Of a stretch of DNA of 64,000 nt, positions 1-11,400 are shown piece after piece. This DNA comes from Flavobacterium sp. (GTDB lineage: Bacteria; Bacteroidota; Bacteroidia; Flavobacteriales; Flavobacteriaceae): contig JALRGT010000003.1 in the NCBI GenBank assembly GCA_023259675.1, positions 146,213-210,212 on the forward strand, in the 5' to 3' direction. Both the position numbers and the translations under genes were made by a program. Each line of letters opens with the position of its first letter. Position 1 is the stretch's first letter. The notes beneath the pieces were generated by a model, which worked only from the letters and a program-made list of their open reading frames with translations, had not been told where the DNA came from and ran no database searches.

Positions 1-2
1 CT

Positions 3-563
3 TTACAAAATCAATTTAGAGAAGATAACAGCTGTTATCATGTTATCGATTATAATCCAATTTCTGGTACAGTACAAAAAAGAACCACACTACAAGGCTA
101 TAATGACCAATCTGTATGGGCTCGTGGTCAGGCCTGGGCGGTTTATGGTTTTACCATGGCATACCGATATACAAAAAATGAAGCCTATAAAAAACAGGCC
201 GAAGCTACTGCACAATTTTTCATGAACCATAAAAATCTGCCTGAAGATGGAATTCCGTATTGGGATTTTAAAGACCCTAGCATTCCAAATTCGGCGCGTG
301 ATGTTTCTGCAGCAATGATTATGGCCTCTGCGCTATATGAATTGTATGAATATACTAAAAATGAAAAGGATTTAGCTTTCGCCAATAAGATTATCAAGAC
401 CGTTCAAACAAATCAATACCTTTTAGATTCCAATATTAAAGCTCCATTTCTTTTGAATCATAGTACCGGAAACTGGCCAAAACACGACGAAATTGACGAA
501 CCCATAATCTACGCCGATTATTATTTTCTGGAAGCGATACTAAGAAAAAATGCCCTATTGTAG
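3..563 (+). CDS. GH88 unsaturated glucuronyl hydrolase, C-terminal part
   Basis: The reading frame is open at the left edge, so only the last 186 residues are visible. They contain a GH88 hallmark: a QGYNDQS stretch followed by WARGQAWAVYG, which in this family lines the (alpha/alpha)6 barrel active site. Family members remove the unsaturated uronic acid left at oligosaccharide ends by polysaccharide lyases. The catalytic aspartates lie partly upstream and cannot be checked. The stop is 3 nt before the next gene, a GH2 enzyme, so the two are probably co-transcribed in a pectin, rhamnogalacturonan or glycosaminoglycan-like locus. The family call is fairly sure; the substrate is not. Confidence 0.85.
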   Translation, partial: LQNQFREDNSCYHVIDYNPISGTVQKRTTLQGYNDQSVWARGQAWAVYGFTMAYRYTKNEAYKKQAEATAQFFMNHKNLPEDGIPYWDFKDPSIPNSARDVSAAMIMASALYELYEYTKNEKDLAFANKIIKTVQTNQYLLDSNIKAPFLLNHSTGNWPKHDEIDEPIIYADYYFLEAILRKNALL

Positions 564-566
564 TCT

Positions 567-2981
567 ATGAAAAAATTACTGTACCGTTATAATACACTTT
601 CAATTTTTACACTTTTTGTTTTTTTTAATCTTCCACAGAGCAGTTTTGCTCAAACAAAAATAAACATCAATGAAAACTGGCTGTATTTAGAAAACAATAC
701 GTCAAACCTCGATGAAGTTCAAAAAGCCGCAAACTGGACTTCTTTAAACTTACCACATACTTGGAACGCCGAAGATGCAACAGATCTAAATCCGGGTTAC
801 CGACGCGACGCAAGCTGGTACCAAAAGAAACTTAATATTCCTCAAATAGATAAAAACCAACGTTATTCTTTGTATTTTGAAGGTTCGAATGTTACAACAA
901 AAGTTTATGTAAACGAAAAAGAAGCCGGAAGTCATATTGGTGGTTATATAGGTTTTACAATTGATGTGACAAACCTAATTAAAACAGGAGATAATGAGAT
1001 ATATGTTCGCGTAGATAATAGTTACAACCCAGAAATTATACCTTCACAAAAAAGCGATTTTTTTATTTACGGAGGAATCACCCGCGACGTTTGGTTTATT
1101 TCAAAATACAAAAATCATATTGAAAACTTAAAAATTACAACCCCTGAGGTTTCGGCAAAAAAAGCTTCTGTACAGATTGTTTCGTCTATTGTAAACTTCG
1201 ACAATTCAAAAGATTTATATTTAAAAGTAACACTTAAAAATCCAAAAGGAAAAAAAGTAATCAGTAAAACTATTTCAGTTTCGGATCTTCAATCAACGAT
1301 TACTTTTGACAATATCAAAAATCCGGAACTTTGGGATACTGAAAACCCTAATTTATATACGCTAACAGCAATTTTATCAGAAAAAAAAATTAAGGACAGC
1401 GTTTCTGAAAAAGTAGGTTTCAGATGGTTTGAATTTAAAGATCATGGTCCTTTTTATCTTAACGGAAAACGTTTGTTAATTCGTGGAACCCATCGTCATG
1501 AAGAACAAGCTGGAGTTGGTGCTGCTATGACTAATGAACAACACTGGGCCGATATGAAAGCCATAAAAGATATGGGAGCTAACTTTGTACGTTTAGCACA
1601 TTATCCCCAAGATCCTGAAGTGTATAAAGCTTGTGATGAAATTGGACTTTTAGTTTGGGATGAACTGCCTTGGTGTCGAGGAGGCATTGGAAATGAAACT
1701 TGGAAAACCAATGCCAAAAGCATGTTCAAAGAAATTATTAATCAAAATTACAATCATCCAAGTATTATTATTTGGTCTTTAGGAAATGAAATAAACTGGC
1801 TTCCTGATTTTCCTGATGGTGATAATACCCAAAAAATCAATGCCTTTTTAAACGAATTAAATGACTTCGCTTATCAGCAGGATCCAACCCGAAAAACGGC
1901 TATTAGAAAATATTATGAAGGTTCTCATATTGTTGATGTCTTCTCCCCTTCTATCTGGTCTGGCTGGTATTCTGGAAATTACAAAAGCTATCAAAACGCA
2001 ATTGACACTTACAAAAAAGAATACAAACATTTCATGCATGTGGAATATGGTGGAGACAGCCACGTAGGACGCCATAGTGAAAACCCTATAACGGGTGAAA
2101 ATGTGATCAAAGCAGAAGGCTGGGAAGAGGCTGTTGTACAAACTAAAGTGACTAACATTGCTCAAATTGGAGACTGGAGTGAGAATTATATTGTTGATTT
2201 ATTTGATTGGCACTTGCATGTAGCTGAAAACAATCCAAACTTTGTGGGTAATGTTCAATGGGCATTTAAGGATTTTGCAACACCATTACGTCCAGAAGAT
2301 GACATTCCATATATGAACCAGAAAGGACTTACGGACCGAAACGGGAATCCAAAAGATGCATATTATGTTTTTAAAAGTTATTGGGCAAAAGAACCTTTTA
2401 CCTACATCGAATCGCACACCTGGACCGAGCGTCAGGGACCTGAAAATACTCCCAGAACCATTAGTGTTTTTAGTAATTGCGAAAAAGTAACTTTATTTCA
2501 CAACGGAAAATCTCTTGGTAAAAAACAACGCAATCTTAGTCTGTATCCTGCAAACGGTTTAACTTGGGATGTCAATTTTACAAAAGGAGATAACATCTTA
2601 ATTTCTATTGGTCAAAACAAAGTTGGAAAAATCGTTTCGGATACTATAAAAGTCAACTATCGTTATACTAAAAATGACGTTGCCTCTTCTTTGAAATTAT
2701 CCGCTGAAAAACTAAAAAATGGAAATTATCTGGTAACGGCTATTGCTGTTGACAGTGCTAATTTACGCTGTTTAGATTACGAAGAAAGAATTTATTTTCA
2801 ATGTCTGGAAGGAGGTAAAACCTTAAAAAACCAAGGAACACCTACAGGAAGTGAATCTATCAAAATGGCAAACGGAAAAGCTTCAATTGAAGTAATTCCG
2901 AACAACGAAACATCTTTAATTGTGATGACTGTTTTAAATCAAAACTTTAAAGGAGAGTATTTAAAAATAGAACCTAAATAA
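567..2981 (+). CDS. Secreted GH2 glycoside hydrolase (beta-galactosidase / beta-glucuronidase type)
   Basis: 804 residues. An N-terminal signal peptide ends near residue 29 (SSFAQ). The GH2 sugar-binding jelly roll covers roughly residues 30-180, the immunoglobulin-like domain 185-285, and the TIM barrel 290-600. The predicted acid/base is E408 in the GNE motif and the nucleophile is E493 in HVEYGG. An extra beta-sandwich (about 620-804) follows. GH2 members are retaining exo-enzymes acting on beta-galactosides, beta-glucuronides or beta-mannosides; the sequence alone does not decide which. The gene starts 3 nt after the GH88 stop and is followed 26 nt later by a second GH2, so the three form an operon that probably trims lyase-released oligosaccharides in the periplasm. 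Confidence 0.9.
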   Translation: MKKLLYRYNTLSIFTLFVFFNLPQSSFAQTKININENWLYLENNTSNLDEVQKAANWTSLNLPHTWNAEDATDLNPGYRRDASWYQKKLNIPQIDKNQRYSLYFEGSNVTTKVYVNEKEAGSHIGGYIGFTIDVTNLIKTGDNEIYVRVDNSYNPEIIPSQKSDFFIYGGITRDVWFISKYKNHIENLKITTPEVSAKKASVQIVSSIVNFDNSKDLYLKVTLKNPKGKKVISKTISVSDLQSTITFDNIKNPELWDTENPNLYTLTAILSEKKIKDSVSEKVGFRWFEFKDHGPFYLNGKRLLIRGTHRHEEQAGVGAAMTNEQHWADMKAIKDMGANFVRLAHYPQDPEVYKACDEIGLLVWDELPWCRGGIGNETWKTNAKSMFKEIINQNYNHPSIIIWSLGNEINWLPDFPDGDNTQKINAFLNELNDFAYQQDPTRKTAIRKYYEGSHIVDVFSPSIWSGWYSGNYKSYQNAIDTYKKEYKHFMHVEYGGDSHVGRHSENPITGENVIKAEGWEEAVVQTKVTNIAQIGDWSENYIVDLFDWHLHVAENNPNFVGNVQWAFKDFATPLRPEDDIPYMNQKGLTDRNGNPKDAYYVFKSYWAKEPFTYIESHTWTERQGPENTPRTISVFSNCEKVTLFHNGKSLGKKQRNLSLYPANGLTWDVNFTKGDNILISIGQNKVGKIVSDTIKVNYRYTKNDVASSLKLSAEKLKNGNYLVTAIAVDSANLRCLDYEERIYFQCLEGGKTLKNQGTPTGSESIKMANGKASIEVIPNNETSLIVMTVLNQNFKGEYLKIEPK

Positions 2982-3007
2982 AAAAGTATAATCGAAAAAA
3001 CATTAGA

Positions 3008-5659
3008 ATGTCAAACCTTTTTTCAACAAAAAAACTATGGGTTCTAACAGCCTGTCTGCTCCTATTAACTTCGATGCATGCCCAACGTATCAAACAAAGT
3101 ATAAATACGAACTGGCAGTTTCATAAAGGGAATGACCCCGATAATAATGCCACTGAGTACTGGAAGAATGTTAACTTACCTCATACTTGGAATACTGACG
3201 ATGTCATGGACGATGTTCCTGGTTATTACCGTGGCATTGGCTGGTACCAAAAGGATGTTTTTATTCCTGCTAGTTGGAAAGACAAAAGTATTTATATTTA
3301 TCTGGAAGGTTCCGGACAATTAACAGAAGTATTTGTAAATGGAAAAAGTGCAGGGAAACATATTGGCGGATATTCGGCTTTCAGCTTTGATATAAGCTCG
3401 TTTTTACAAACGGGGAACAATGTATTACGCATTATAGTCGATAATAGTCCTAACGACGATATTGCTCCGTTAAGCGGCGATTTTACTTTTTTTGGAGGCA
3501 TATACCGTGATGTGTATTTAATTGCGGCAAACGCCAACCATTTTGACATCGACAATTATGCTTCCACAGGAGTGTTCATAACTACGCCAGAGGTATCGGA
3601 AGAAAAAGCTTTGGTACAGGTAAAAGGCAAAGTTACGGCAGCATCAACAAATAAATTAACTATAAGAAATACGGTTTATGATGCGTCGGGAACTATTGTG
3701 GCAAAGGTTGAAAGCAAACCTGGACAAGACGGTAGTTTTACAGCTCAAATTAAAAGTATTAGCAGACCTAAATTATGGTCGCCCGAGAATCCGTACTTGT
3801 ATAAAGTCATCACATCTTTGGTAGATAAATCAGGGAAAATTGTAGACGAAATTGCTAACCCGCTTGGCTTTCGCTGGTATAGTTTTGATGCCGACAAAGG
3901 TTTTTTCCTTAACGGAAAACCGTATAAAATTATAGGTGCAAGTCGCCATCAGGATTATAAAGGCATAGGGAATGCATTACCAGATGCATTACATATTAGT
4001 GATTTGCAATTGCTTAAAGATATGGGCGGTAATTTTTTACGTGTGTCACATTATCCCCAAGACCCAGCAGTTATGGAAGCCTGTGATCGTTTGGGCTTAT
4101 TGGCATCAGTTGAAACACCTGGTAATAATGAAATTAGCGAGACCGAAAACTATGCAACCAACATGCTGGAAATGCAAAAAGAAATGATACGCCAAAATTA
4201 TAACCACCCAAGTGTCATTATCTGGAGCTACATGAATGAGGTGCTTCTTAGTCCTCATTTTGATGAAAAGAGCAAGGAACGCGAACAATATTTTGAGAAT
4301 ATTCATAATCTTGCAAGAAAATTAGAAGATTTGACTCGTGCTGAAGATCCAGAACGTTATACCACAATAGCTTGCCACGGCAACTTTGATCTTTATGCGA
4401 AAGTAGGCTTGCTTGACATTCCTAAAATTGTAGGATGGAATCTGTATCAGGGCTGGTACGGAGGAGAATTTGCCGATTTTGAAAAATTTCTTTTAAAATT
4501 CCATCAAGCGTACCCTAACAAACCATTATTGATTACAGAATATGGTGCTGATGCCGATTATCGCCTTCATAATTTTAATCCTACCCGTTTTGATAAGACC
4601 CAAGAATATACAAACCAATACCATGAGGCCTATCTTGAAACGATTATGAAGCACCCTTTTATTGCTGGAGCTATTGTATGGAATTTAGTTGAATTTAATT
4701 CAGAAAAAAGACAAGAAGCAGTACCACATATTAACAATAAAGGATTGCTAACAACTGATCGAAAGCCTAAAGACAGCTATTGGTTTTATAAGTCGCATCT
4801 TGTAGATAATTCCTTTGTAAAAATTGGAGGGGGCGACTGGTATAACAGGTCACAACAGGCTGACAAAGGACAAAATGTAATTGCCACACAGCCTGTAACA
4901 GTTTACAGCAATCAGCCCGAGATATGCTTACTTGTTAATGGTAAACAGATTGCTACACAAAAAACAGAAGATCAAAAAACAGTATTTCATGTACCTTTTG
5001 TAAATGGAAAAAACATTTTAAAAGCTATCACAAACAATGAGCAGGAAGATGTTGTGATTATCCAATTTCATGTAATAGCCAATGATTTAAAAGCATCAGA
5101 AAACCCCTTTACCAGCCTGAATGTTAGCCTTGGTGACAGCCGTATGTTTTTAGATGATTTTACAGGAGAAACTTGGGTACCTGAACAAGAATACACATCC
5201 GGAAGCTGGGGTTATATAGGAGGAAAAGTGTATAGAGAAAACGAAAAAGGAGTTCGTTACGGATCTACCCGAAATATAATTGGGACTCCTTATGATGCTA
5301 TATATGAAACCCAACGTATGGATATTAAAGCTTTCAAGGCTGATGTTCCAGACGGAGTCTACGAAGTAACTCTTCATTTTTCAGAACTGCTTACAAAAGA
5401 ACAAGAAAAATTAATATACAATCTGGATTCCAATAAAGCAGTTCAAAAAACCGATTTCAACGGTCGTAACTTTGATGTAATTCTAAACGGTATCCCTGTA
5501 ATAGAAAATTTATCTAATGATAATTATCTTAAACCAATTCATGCTTATAGCACAAAAACTACCGTAAATGTACTTGATAACAAAGGTATTGATGTTTTTT
5601 TCAAAATCCATCAGGGTGAATCAATATTGAATGGTTTACAAATTAGGAAGGTTTTTTAA
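3008..5659 (+). CDS. Secreted GH2 glycoside hydrolase with C-terminal malectin-like domain
   Basis: 883 residues with a signal peptide ending near residue 26 (MHAQ). The GH2 layout is complete: sugar-binding domain about 27-185, Ig-like domain 190-290, barrel 295-620. The acid/base is E411 in YMNEV and the nucleophile E511 in ITEYGAD. The last 170 residues (about 710-883) start with an SLGDSRMFLDD-type strand and end in a GLQIRKVF strand, the pattern of malectin/DUF4982-like carbohydrate-binding domains common on Bacteroidota GH2 enzymes. It is similar in plan to the preceding GH2 but clearly diverged, so the pair may attack different linkages. It is the last gene of the run and is followed by a strong inverted repeat. 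Confidence 0.88.
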   Translation: MSNLFSTKKLWVLTACLLLLTSMHAQRIKQSINTNWQFHKGNDPDNNATEYWKNVNLPHTWNTDDVMDDVPGYYRGIGWYQKDVFIPASWKDKSIYIYLEGSGQLTEVFVNGKSAGKHIGGYSAFSFDISSFLQTGNNVLRIIVDNSPNDDIAPLSGDFTFFGGIYRDVYLIAANANHFDIDNYASTGVFITTPEVSEEKALVQVKGKVTAASTNKLTIRNTVYDASGTIVAKVESKPGQDGSFTAQIKSISRPKLWSPENPYLYKVITSLVDKSGKIVDEIANPLGFRWYSFDADKGFFLNGKPYKIIGASRHQDYKGIGNALPDALHISDLQLLKDMGGNFLRVSHYPQDPAVMEACDRLGLLASVETPGNNEISETENYATNMLEMQKEMIRQNYNHPSVIIWSYMNEVLLSPHFDEKSKEREQYFENIHNLARKLEDLTRAEDPERYTTIACHGNFDLYAKVGLLDIPKIVGWNLYQGWYGGEFADFEKFLLKFHQAYPNKPLLITEYGADADYRLHNFNPTRFDKTQEYTNQYHEAYLETIMKHPFIAGAIVWNLVEFNSEKRQEAVPHINNKGLLTTDRKPKDSYWFYKSHLVDNSFVKIGGGDWYNRSQQADKGQNVIATQPVTVYSNQPEICLLVNGKQIATQKTEDQKTVFHVPFVNGKNILKAITNNEQEDVVIIQFHVIANDLKASENPFTSLNVSLGDSRMFLDDFTGETWVPEQEYTSGSWGYIGGKVYRENEKGVRYGSTRNIIGTPYDAIYETQRMDIKAFKADVPDGVYEVTLHFSELLTKEQEKLIYNLDSNKAVQKTDFNGRNFDVILNGIPVIENLSNDNYLKPIHAYSTKTTVNVLDNKGIDVFFKIHQGESILNGLQIRKVF

Positions 5660-5686
5660 ATCAATTTTTATCTAAAAAAGCAAACA

Positions 5687-5725
5687 AAATACCCCAAAAA
5701 AATCAAATATAATTTTGGGGTATTT
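5687..5725. terminator. Bidirectional terminator between convergent GH2 and susA-like genes
   Basis: A perfect 13-bp inverted repeat (arms 5687-5699 and 5713-5725, core ATACCCCAAAA) with a 13-nt loop. A-rich and T-rich flanks on both sides suit termination from either strand. Confidence 0.8.
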
Positions 5726-5823
5726 AATGATATGAAAAGTTAAACAGAATTTTGAATTTCAACTTCAATGTGTAAAGGAAGTTTTTAAATAATCAACTTT
5801 CAATTTCATAGATAACTATTTTA

Positions 5824-7689
5824 TTACTCCAATTTGAAAATTAAAACCGATTGGGCTTCAATACTTAAATCCTCTTTTAAAGCAATTGATTTTCCCGTTA
5901 AAACCTCTTTCCCAAAATTGAAATTTTTTGTGTTTTCCAGAAACCGCCTCGTTTTCAAAGTTTGCGAAGTCAATGCGTTATTTATAACGACCATCACCGT
6001 TTTTTTATCGGTATATCTAAAATAAACATAGACATTGTTTTCGGGAATGTAGTGCGTCATTTTTCCGAAATGAACTGCTTCATTGCCCTTCCTCCATTGA
6101 AACAATTGAGACGTAAAATCAAAGAATTGTTGCTGTTCTGCCGTTCTTCCTGTTTTTGTAAAGGCATTGTTAGTGTCGCCTTTCCATCCGCCGGGAAAAT
6201 CCAAACGAATTGCTCCATCACCTTCGTTTTTATTTCCGGCCATCCCAATTTCTGAACCATAATACAACTGCGGAATTCCGCGGACAGTGGCAAGTATCGT
6301 CATAGCCATCTTGTATTTTTTGAAATCTTTTTTATAAATTTCATTAAAACGTTGGGTGTCATGATTTTCTACAAAAGTCAGAATATTATTTACATTGGGA
6401 TATAGAAAATCATTAGTAAAATTATCATACACATTGATGAGTCCTTTGTCCCAAGTCGGTTGATTTTGATTAAATACATTGGCCATTGTTTCCATCAAAG
6501 TAAAATCCATGACACTTGGCAAATAAGAATTGTAGTTCTGAATGGCGGCCAATTTGCTGTCTTTTTGCCAATAAGCCATTTGCGCTTGGTCGTGCATCCA
6601 AACCTCGCCCACAATATTAAAATTGGGGTATTCATCGGTGATGGCTTTGGTCCATTTTGCAATTCCTTCTTTGTCATTGTAAGAATAGGTATCTACTCTA
6701 AACCCGTCTAAATCGGCGTATTCTATCCACCAAATGGCGTTTTGTGTCAAATAATTCAATACCAAAGGATTCGATTGATTCAAGTCTGGCATTGATTTTA
6801 CAAACCAACCGTCCATACACATTTTAGCGTCAATTTGGGATGCATTGGGATCAAATTGCGTCGTCATACGATAATTCGTTTGTGCATAACCCGGAAATTG
6901 ATGCATCCAATCATAAGTCGGCAAATCATTCATCATCCAGTGAGCGGCTCCCCAATGATTGGTCACATAATCCATGATGAGTTTCATGTCTCTTTGGTGC
7001 AATTCGGATGACAATTTTAGATAATCTTCATTCGTTCCGTATCGCGGATCGATCTTGTATACATCCGATTGTCCGTAACCATGATAGGAACCTTGGGCAT
7101 CGTTATCTTCGCAAAGTGGTGTAGGCCAAAGAGCGGTCGCCCCTAATTCTTTCATGTAATCTAAATTTTGGATAATCCCTTCGATATCGCCTCCATGTCT
7201 TCCAGATGAATTGCTTCTGTTGGCTTTTTCAGCCAATGCTTTTTGACTGTCATTATTCGGATTCCCATTGGCAAAACGGTCGGGCATGATTAAATAAATC
7301 ATATCCGAAGCATCGTAACTTTTGCGTGAAGCAGAATTTGCCTTGCGTTTTTTTAAAGCATATTTTTGGGTAAACACCACTTTCTTATTTTTCGAAAAAG
7401 AAAAAACGATCTCCTGTGCAGGAATCTCTTTCGTATCAATCGTTACAAAAATATAATTGGGATTCTCCGTTTTTTGGATGGTTTTTATGGCAACAGCATT
7501 TGAAACCGCAACTTCATTTTCGGCGATATTTTTGCCATAAAACAAAATTTGAAGTTCTGGATTGTACATACCAGCATACCAAAACGGAGGTTCCACTCTT
7601 TGTATTTGAGCCAAACTATTTAGTGAAATGAAACAGCTAAATAAAATGCTCAACAGCAATAGTTTTTCTATTTTTTTAATTTGATTCAT
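5824..7689 (-). CDS. susA: SusA-like GH13 alpha-amylase / neopullulanase
   Basis: 621 residues from the chosen ATG at 7689. An in-frame ATG at 7710 would add seven polar residues ahead of the signal peptide, so the inner start is preferred. A signal peptide ends at NSLAQ. Residues about 30-115 fit the N-terminal domain of cyclomaltodextrinases and neopullulanases. The GH13 barrel shows all conserved regions: MDYVTNH, GFRVD with nucleophile D333, GEVW with acid/base E362, and ENHD with D444. In the Bacteroides Sus model this periplasmic enzyme cuts imported maltooligosaccharides. It is the last gene of the starch operon, just downstream of the FN3 lipoprotein. Neopullulanase versus alpha-amylase specificity cannot be told from sequence. 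Confidence 0.9.
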   Translation of the reverse strand: MNQIKKIEKLLLLSILFSCFISLNSLAQIQRVEPPFWYAGMYNPELQILFYGKNIAENEVAVSNAVAIKTIQKTENPNYIFVTIDTKEIPAQEIVFSFSKNKKVVFTQKYALKKRKANSASRKSYDASDMIYLIMPDRFANGNPNNDSQKALAEKANRSNSSGRHGGDIEGIIQNLDYMKELGATALWPTPLCEDNDAQGSYHGYGQSDVYKIDPRYGTNEDYLKLSSELHQRDMKLIMDYVTNHWGAAHWMMNDLPTYDWMHQFPGYAQTNYRMTTQFDPNASQIDAKMCMDGWFVKSMPDLNQSNPLVLNYLTQNAIWWIEYADLDGFRVDTYSYNDKEGIAKWTKAITDEYPNFNIVGEVWMHDQAQMAYWQKDSKLAAIQNYNSYLPSVMDFTLMETMANVFNQNQPTWDKGLINVYDNFTNDFLYPNVNNILTFVENHDTQRFNEIYKKDFKKYKMAMTILATVRGIPQLYYGSEIGMAGNKNEGDGAIRLDFPGGWKGDTNNAFTKTGRTAEQQQFFDFTSQLFQWRKGNEAVHFGKMTHYIPENNVYVYFRYTDKKTVMVVINNALTSQTLKTRRFLENTKNFNFGKEVLTGKSIALKEDLSIEAQSVLIFKLE

Positions 7690-7715
7690 AATATGTTTGT
7701 AAAAATTCAAAAAAG

Positions 7716-8411
7716 TTAATTGGTTTTAAAACTCCATATTTGCCCTATTGTCTCTCCTCCTTTATTGTCTTTCACAACCACTTTCCAGTAATAATTTGTA
7801 GTCACTTGCAAAGTAGTGCTTGTCCATGAAGTAGTTGAAGAATTGCTTGCCACTTTTTCCGTAGGTGGATTTGTGGTTCCAAAATAAACATCATAAACTA
7901 AAACGTCACTGGTATCCACATCAGATGCCGTCCATTTTAAAGTTGCAGTTGTTTCATTAATAAAAGAATTGATTTCAGGTTGCACAATTTGGGGCAAAAA
8001 AGGCAAATGGTTCGCAACAGCTTCCGCTTCGGTATAAAAACTATAGGTGCTGGAATAATTACTTGAGGCATTTTTACTGTCTGTAGCTTTCACTCTCCAA
8101 TAGTAAGCAACACCTTTATTTAGTGCCAAATTTTGATTGTTTGAAGTTCCTTCGGCAGTTTTCACAATTTGCGTAAACTGATTATCAGTTGCAATTTGTA
8201 TCTGATAATTAATGGGATTATTTTCTGCATCTGTTGAGGCATTCCATTCAAAACTTACTGTATTATCAATACACAATTTATTACTGGCGGGCGCTACCAA
8301 TGTTGGCACACTCGGAGCCGTATTTGAAGTTTCTTCTGTAGATGATGCATCCCCGCCACTACAAGAAAACAACACGCATCCTATTAAAGTAGAATAGATA
8401 ATTTTTCTCAT
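7716..8411 (-). CDS. FN3-repeat lipoprotein in the starch operon
   Basis: 231 residues. A short signal peptide ends in a lipobox (VLFSC, Cys about 17) followed by a Ser/Gly/Asp/Thr linker, so it is a lipoprotein. Two fibronectin-III-like repeats follow (about 32-130 and 135-231). Both carry the WNAS/WTAS-DxD, YYW(R/K)V and terminal W/YSF strands typical of this fold. No catalytic motif is visible. It lies 2 nt after the T9SS amylase gene and just before susA, so it is translated with the starch enzymes and may be a surface starch-binding or scaffold protein. That role is inferred from context only. Confidence 0.7.
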   Translation of the reverse strand: MRKIIYSTLIGCVLFSCSGGDASSTEETSNTAPSVPTLVAPASNKLCIDNTVSFEWNASTDAENNPINYQIQIATDNQFTQIVKTAEGTSNNQNLALNKGVAYYWRVKATDSKNASSNYSSTYSFYTEAEAVANHLPFLPQIVQPEINSFINETTATLKWTASDVDTSDVLVYDVYFGTTNPPTEKVASNSSTTSWTSTTLQVTTNYYWKVVVKDNKGGETIGQIWSFKTN

Positions 8412-8413
8412 GT

Positions 8414-11400
8414 TTACTCTTTTATAATAGTTAAACTTACTGGGGTCTCTAAATACACTTTTACGACATAGACTCCAACAGATTCTTTTTCTAAATCCAG
8501 TTGTACTTTTTGATTGACAACTTGATAATTCTCTTTAGAAATTAGTTGTCCACTCATAGAATACAATGCAATCGTTACGTCTTTACTGGGAGTGGGTACT
8601 GAAATCGTTATCAAACTCTTCGTTGGATTGGGATAAGCAATTACGTTACCGACATCACCAATAATGGTTTTGGTATAAATTCCTTCACAGGCTTTCGCTG
8701 TTTTTACCTCCAGTACATCTCCTTGTTGCACCTCAACCGTGAAGGCGGTTGCCTCTGTTTCAAATTCAGAAACTCCATTCCGTACCACTTGATATGGCGC
8801 TGTTCCTTCGGTAATTTCGATAGCCAATTTATCCGAAGAAAGTGTGGATTTTCCAACTAAAGTACTTCCTGGATTGATAGTTATCGTAAAACATTGTTCG
8901 AATGTTTTTCCTGTAATGCTTATACAAACAGGGTAAGTTCCCGGATCCAAATCAGAAACCGTCACACTATTGTTTACAAAATTGTAATTGGTACCATTAA
9001 TATTCGCCACATAATCATAGGTTTGAGCAGCTGTTAGGGTTATTTGACCATTATTTTTATTGGCGCAAGTTTCGGATTTAGATTCGACAGTAAAATTATC
9101 CGAAGGCAATGCAAATGGAACATCGGTTGCAAAAGCAGGTTTGTTACCATAAATTCTAAATTGTCCTGCTGGAATTGCAATTGGCGTATTTACATCGGAT
9201 ACATTCCATACCGAATTATCCATCAAATTGTACCATTCGCCTGTATATGGAAATCCGGTTGCCACATTTTGGGAAGTCACATCAAAATTGGCCAGAATTA
9301 CTACATCTTTCAAGCTATTGACAAGCAAAGAAGCATCTGATATTTTTATATTCTTAGTTAATGAACTGGTATTACTCATGGTTACTATACCGGAGAAAAC
9401 AGGCTCCTCGGTTTTTAACTTAATCATTCTAGCCCAATCTGAATAAATTTCATATCGATTATCATTGTCCAACCAATTGTTAGCCCATTGCGGTTGTGGT
9501 TTTGTGGCCAATTTACAATCGCCAGAAATAGCATCCGAAGAAGTATTTACGGTTCCGTTATCACAGGTAAAAATGGAGTTTTCGAAACCCATCTCTCCAA
9601 AATGCCAAATCATTTTTGGTCCTGGAACTAATAAGCTCACCGCTCCCAATGCCGACATTCTAGACAAAGCCGTATTTAAGTTTTTGACGTTATGAGCCGC
9701 GTTAGTGGAATTCCCGTATTGTACATTTTTATACATTAATCGTTCTTCGTCATGACTTTCGGCAAATCCCACCAATAGGTTTTTAGTAAAACCTCTACTA
9801 CTGCTGTTCATTCTGGCAATATTAGACGTATATCCCATTGAAAGTTCATTGTATTCATTGGTCATTTTACCCCACAACATAATTCCTTTACTAGGCGTTT
9901 CGTTCACTCTGTAATTTGCCCATTGTTGTTCCTCTGTATCGGTTCCCAAATGCTCAAAAATAGTATAATGCGTTGGGTCTAAACTCCAAGAATAATCCGC
10001 ATAAGATTTCAATACATCTACACGATCTTGTTGATAGGCATTCGTACAACTTTCATCAGAAGCGGTACAATTTTGCGTAAACCCTTTGGTCAAATCCCAA
10101 CGAAATCCATCAATGTGATATTCTTGAATCCATTGTTTGATGACTCTTTTTACATAATATTGTGTTCGTGCTTGTTGATGATTAAAATCTTCCCCAACAT
10201 TGTAAGTATGTTTGGCAACTGTGTTGAAATAAGGATTCTCGGCAGTTGGCGAACCAAAACCATCTCCATCAGGATCGTTCATCCACATACGCACCATTGG
10301 ATTTCGACCAAAAGCGTGATTGAGAGCCACATCCAGAATTACAGCAATCCCATTTTCATGGCATAAATCGATGAACTCTTTTAACTTATGGGATGGTCCA
10401 TAAAATTTATCCAAAGCCATATGAAAAGCTGTATTATACCCCCAACTTTCGTTGCCTTCAAATTCCATGACAGGCAATAATTCGATGGCATTAATCTTCA
10501 AATTTTTAAAATAATCCATCCGATCAATTAAATCCTGAAAGTTGCGATGGGAATCAAAATCACGAACTAAAACTTCATACACAACCAGTTTTTCCTTTTC
10601 GGGTTTAGTAAAATTGGTCACTTGCCAGTTATAGGCTGTTTGTCCTGTTTTTAAAACCGAAACTTCAAAATTTTGTCCTGCAGGATACACTGGCATATTA
10701 GGATAAGTGGTACTTGGAATACCTGAATCATCAAATGGAGAAAGTACTAAAGTTGAATAGGGATCGGCGATTTTTACCATAATTGGCGAATTTGCCAAAG
10801 GTGTTTGGTCGACTACCCAATATTGATAACTGTAATCTGTACCAGCTATTAAACCGGATAATTCCAACCAAAATTTTCCCGTTGCAGGATCTTTTTTCAT
10901 GGCATAAGCCGAAGTAGGTTGCCAATTATTAAAACTTCCCGCCACATATACAAAGTCTTTAGCAGGAGCATCCAAGACTAAAGTCGCCTTACTGGCATCC
11001 GTAGCATTATAGTTAATCCCATCTTCCAGCCCCGAAGCCATTGCCTCTGAAATGGTATTTGGATTTAGTACCACATAAAACTTTTTGGTAACAACAGTTA
11101 TTCCCTGTGTGACTTGTAATTCGTAATTTTGGTTAGACGTAATTCCTGAATGTGTATACGAATAAGATGCCGTACTGCTATTGGAATTCAATATAGAACC
11201 ATTAGCCTTTAACACATAACTCGCATTCCCATTGGTATTGGTAGCTGCAATTGTGAAATTTGATCCCGATGTCAGTATAGAAGTGCTATTCTCTCCCGGA
11301 GAAGATAACGTTAACTGAAAACCACCCACTTCAACCAAAATATCTTGGGATTTTTTATCTCCCGACCCGTTTTTGGCTTTAATCAAAAAACCTATTTTAC

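Noticed and set aside
1857..2165. ORF of 102 codons opposite the first GH2 gene
   Set aside because: It is antisense to the GH2 catalytic region, with cysteine- and phenylalanine-rich shadow composition and no family features.
10028..10366. ORF of 112 codons opposite the T9SS amylase
   Set aside because: It is the complement of the conserved GH13 barrel, whose motifs fix the true frame.
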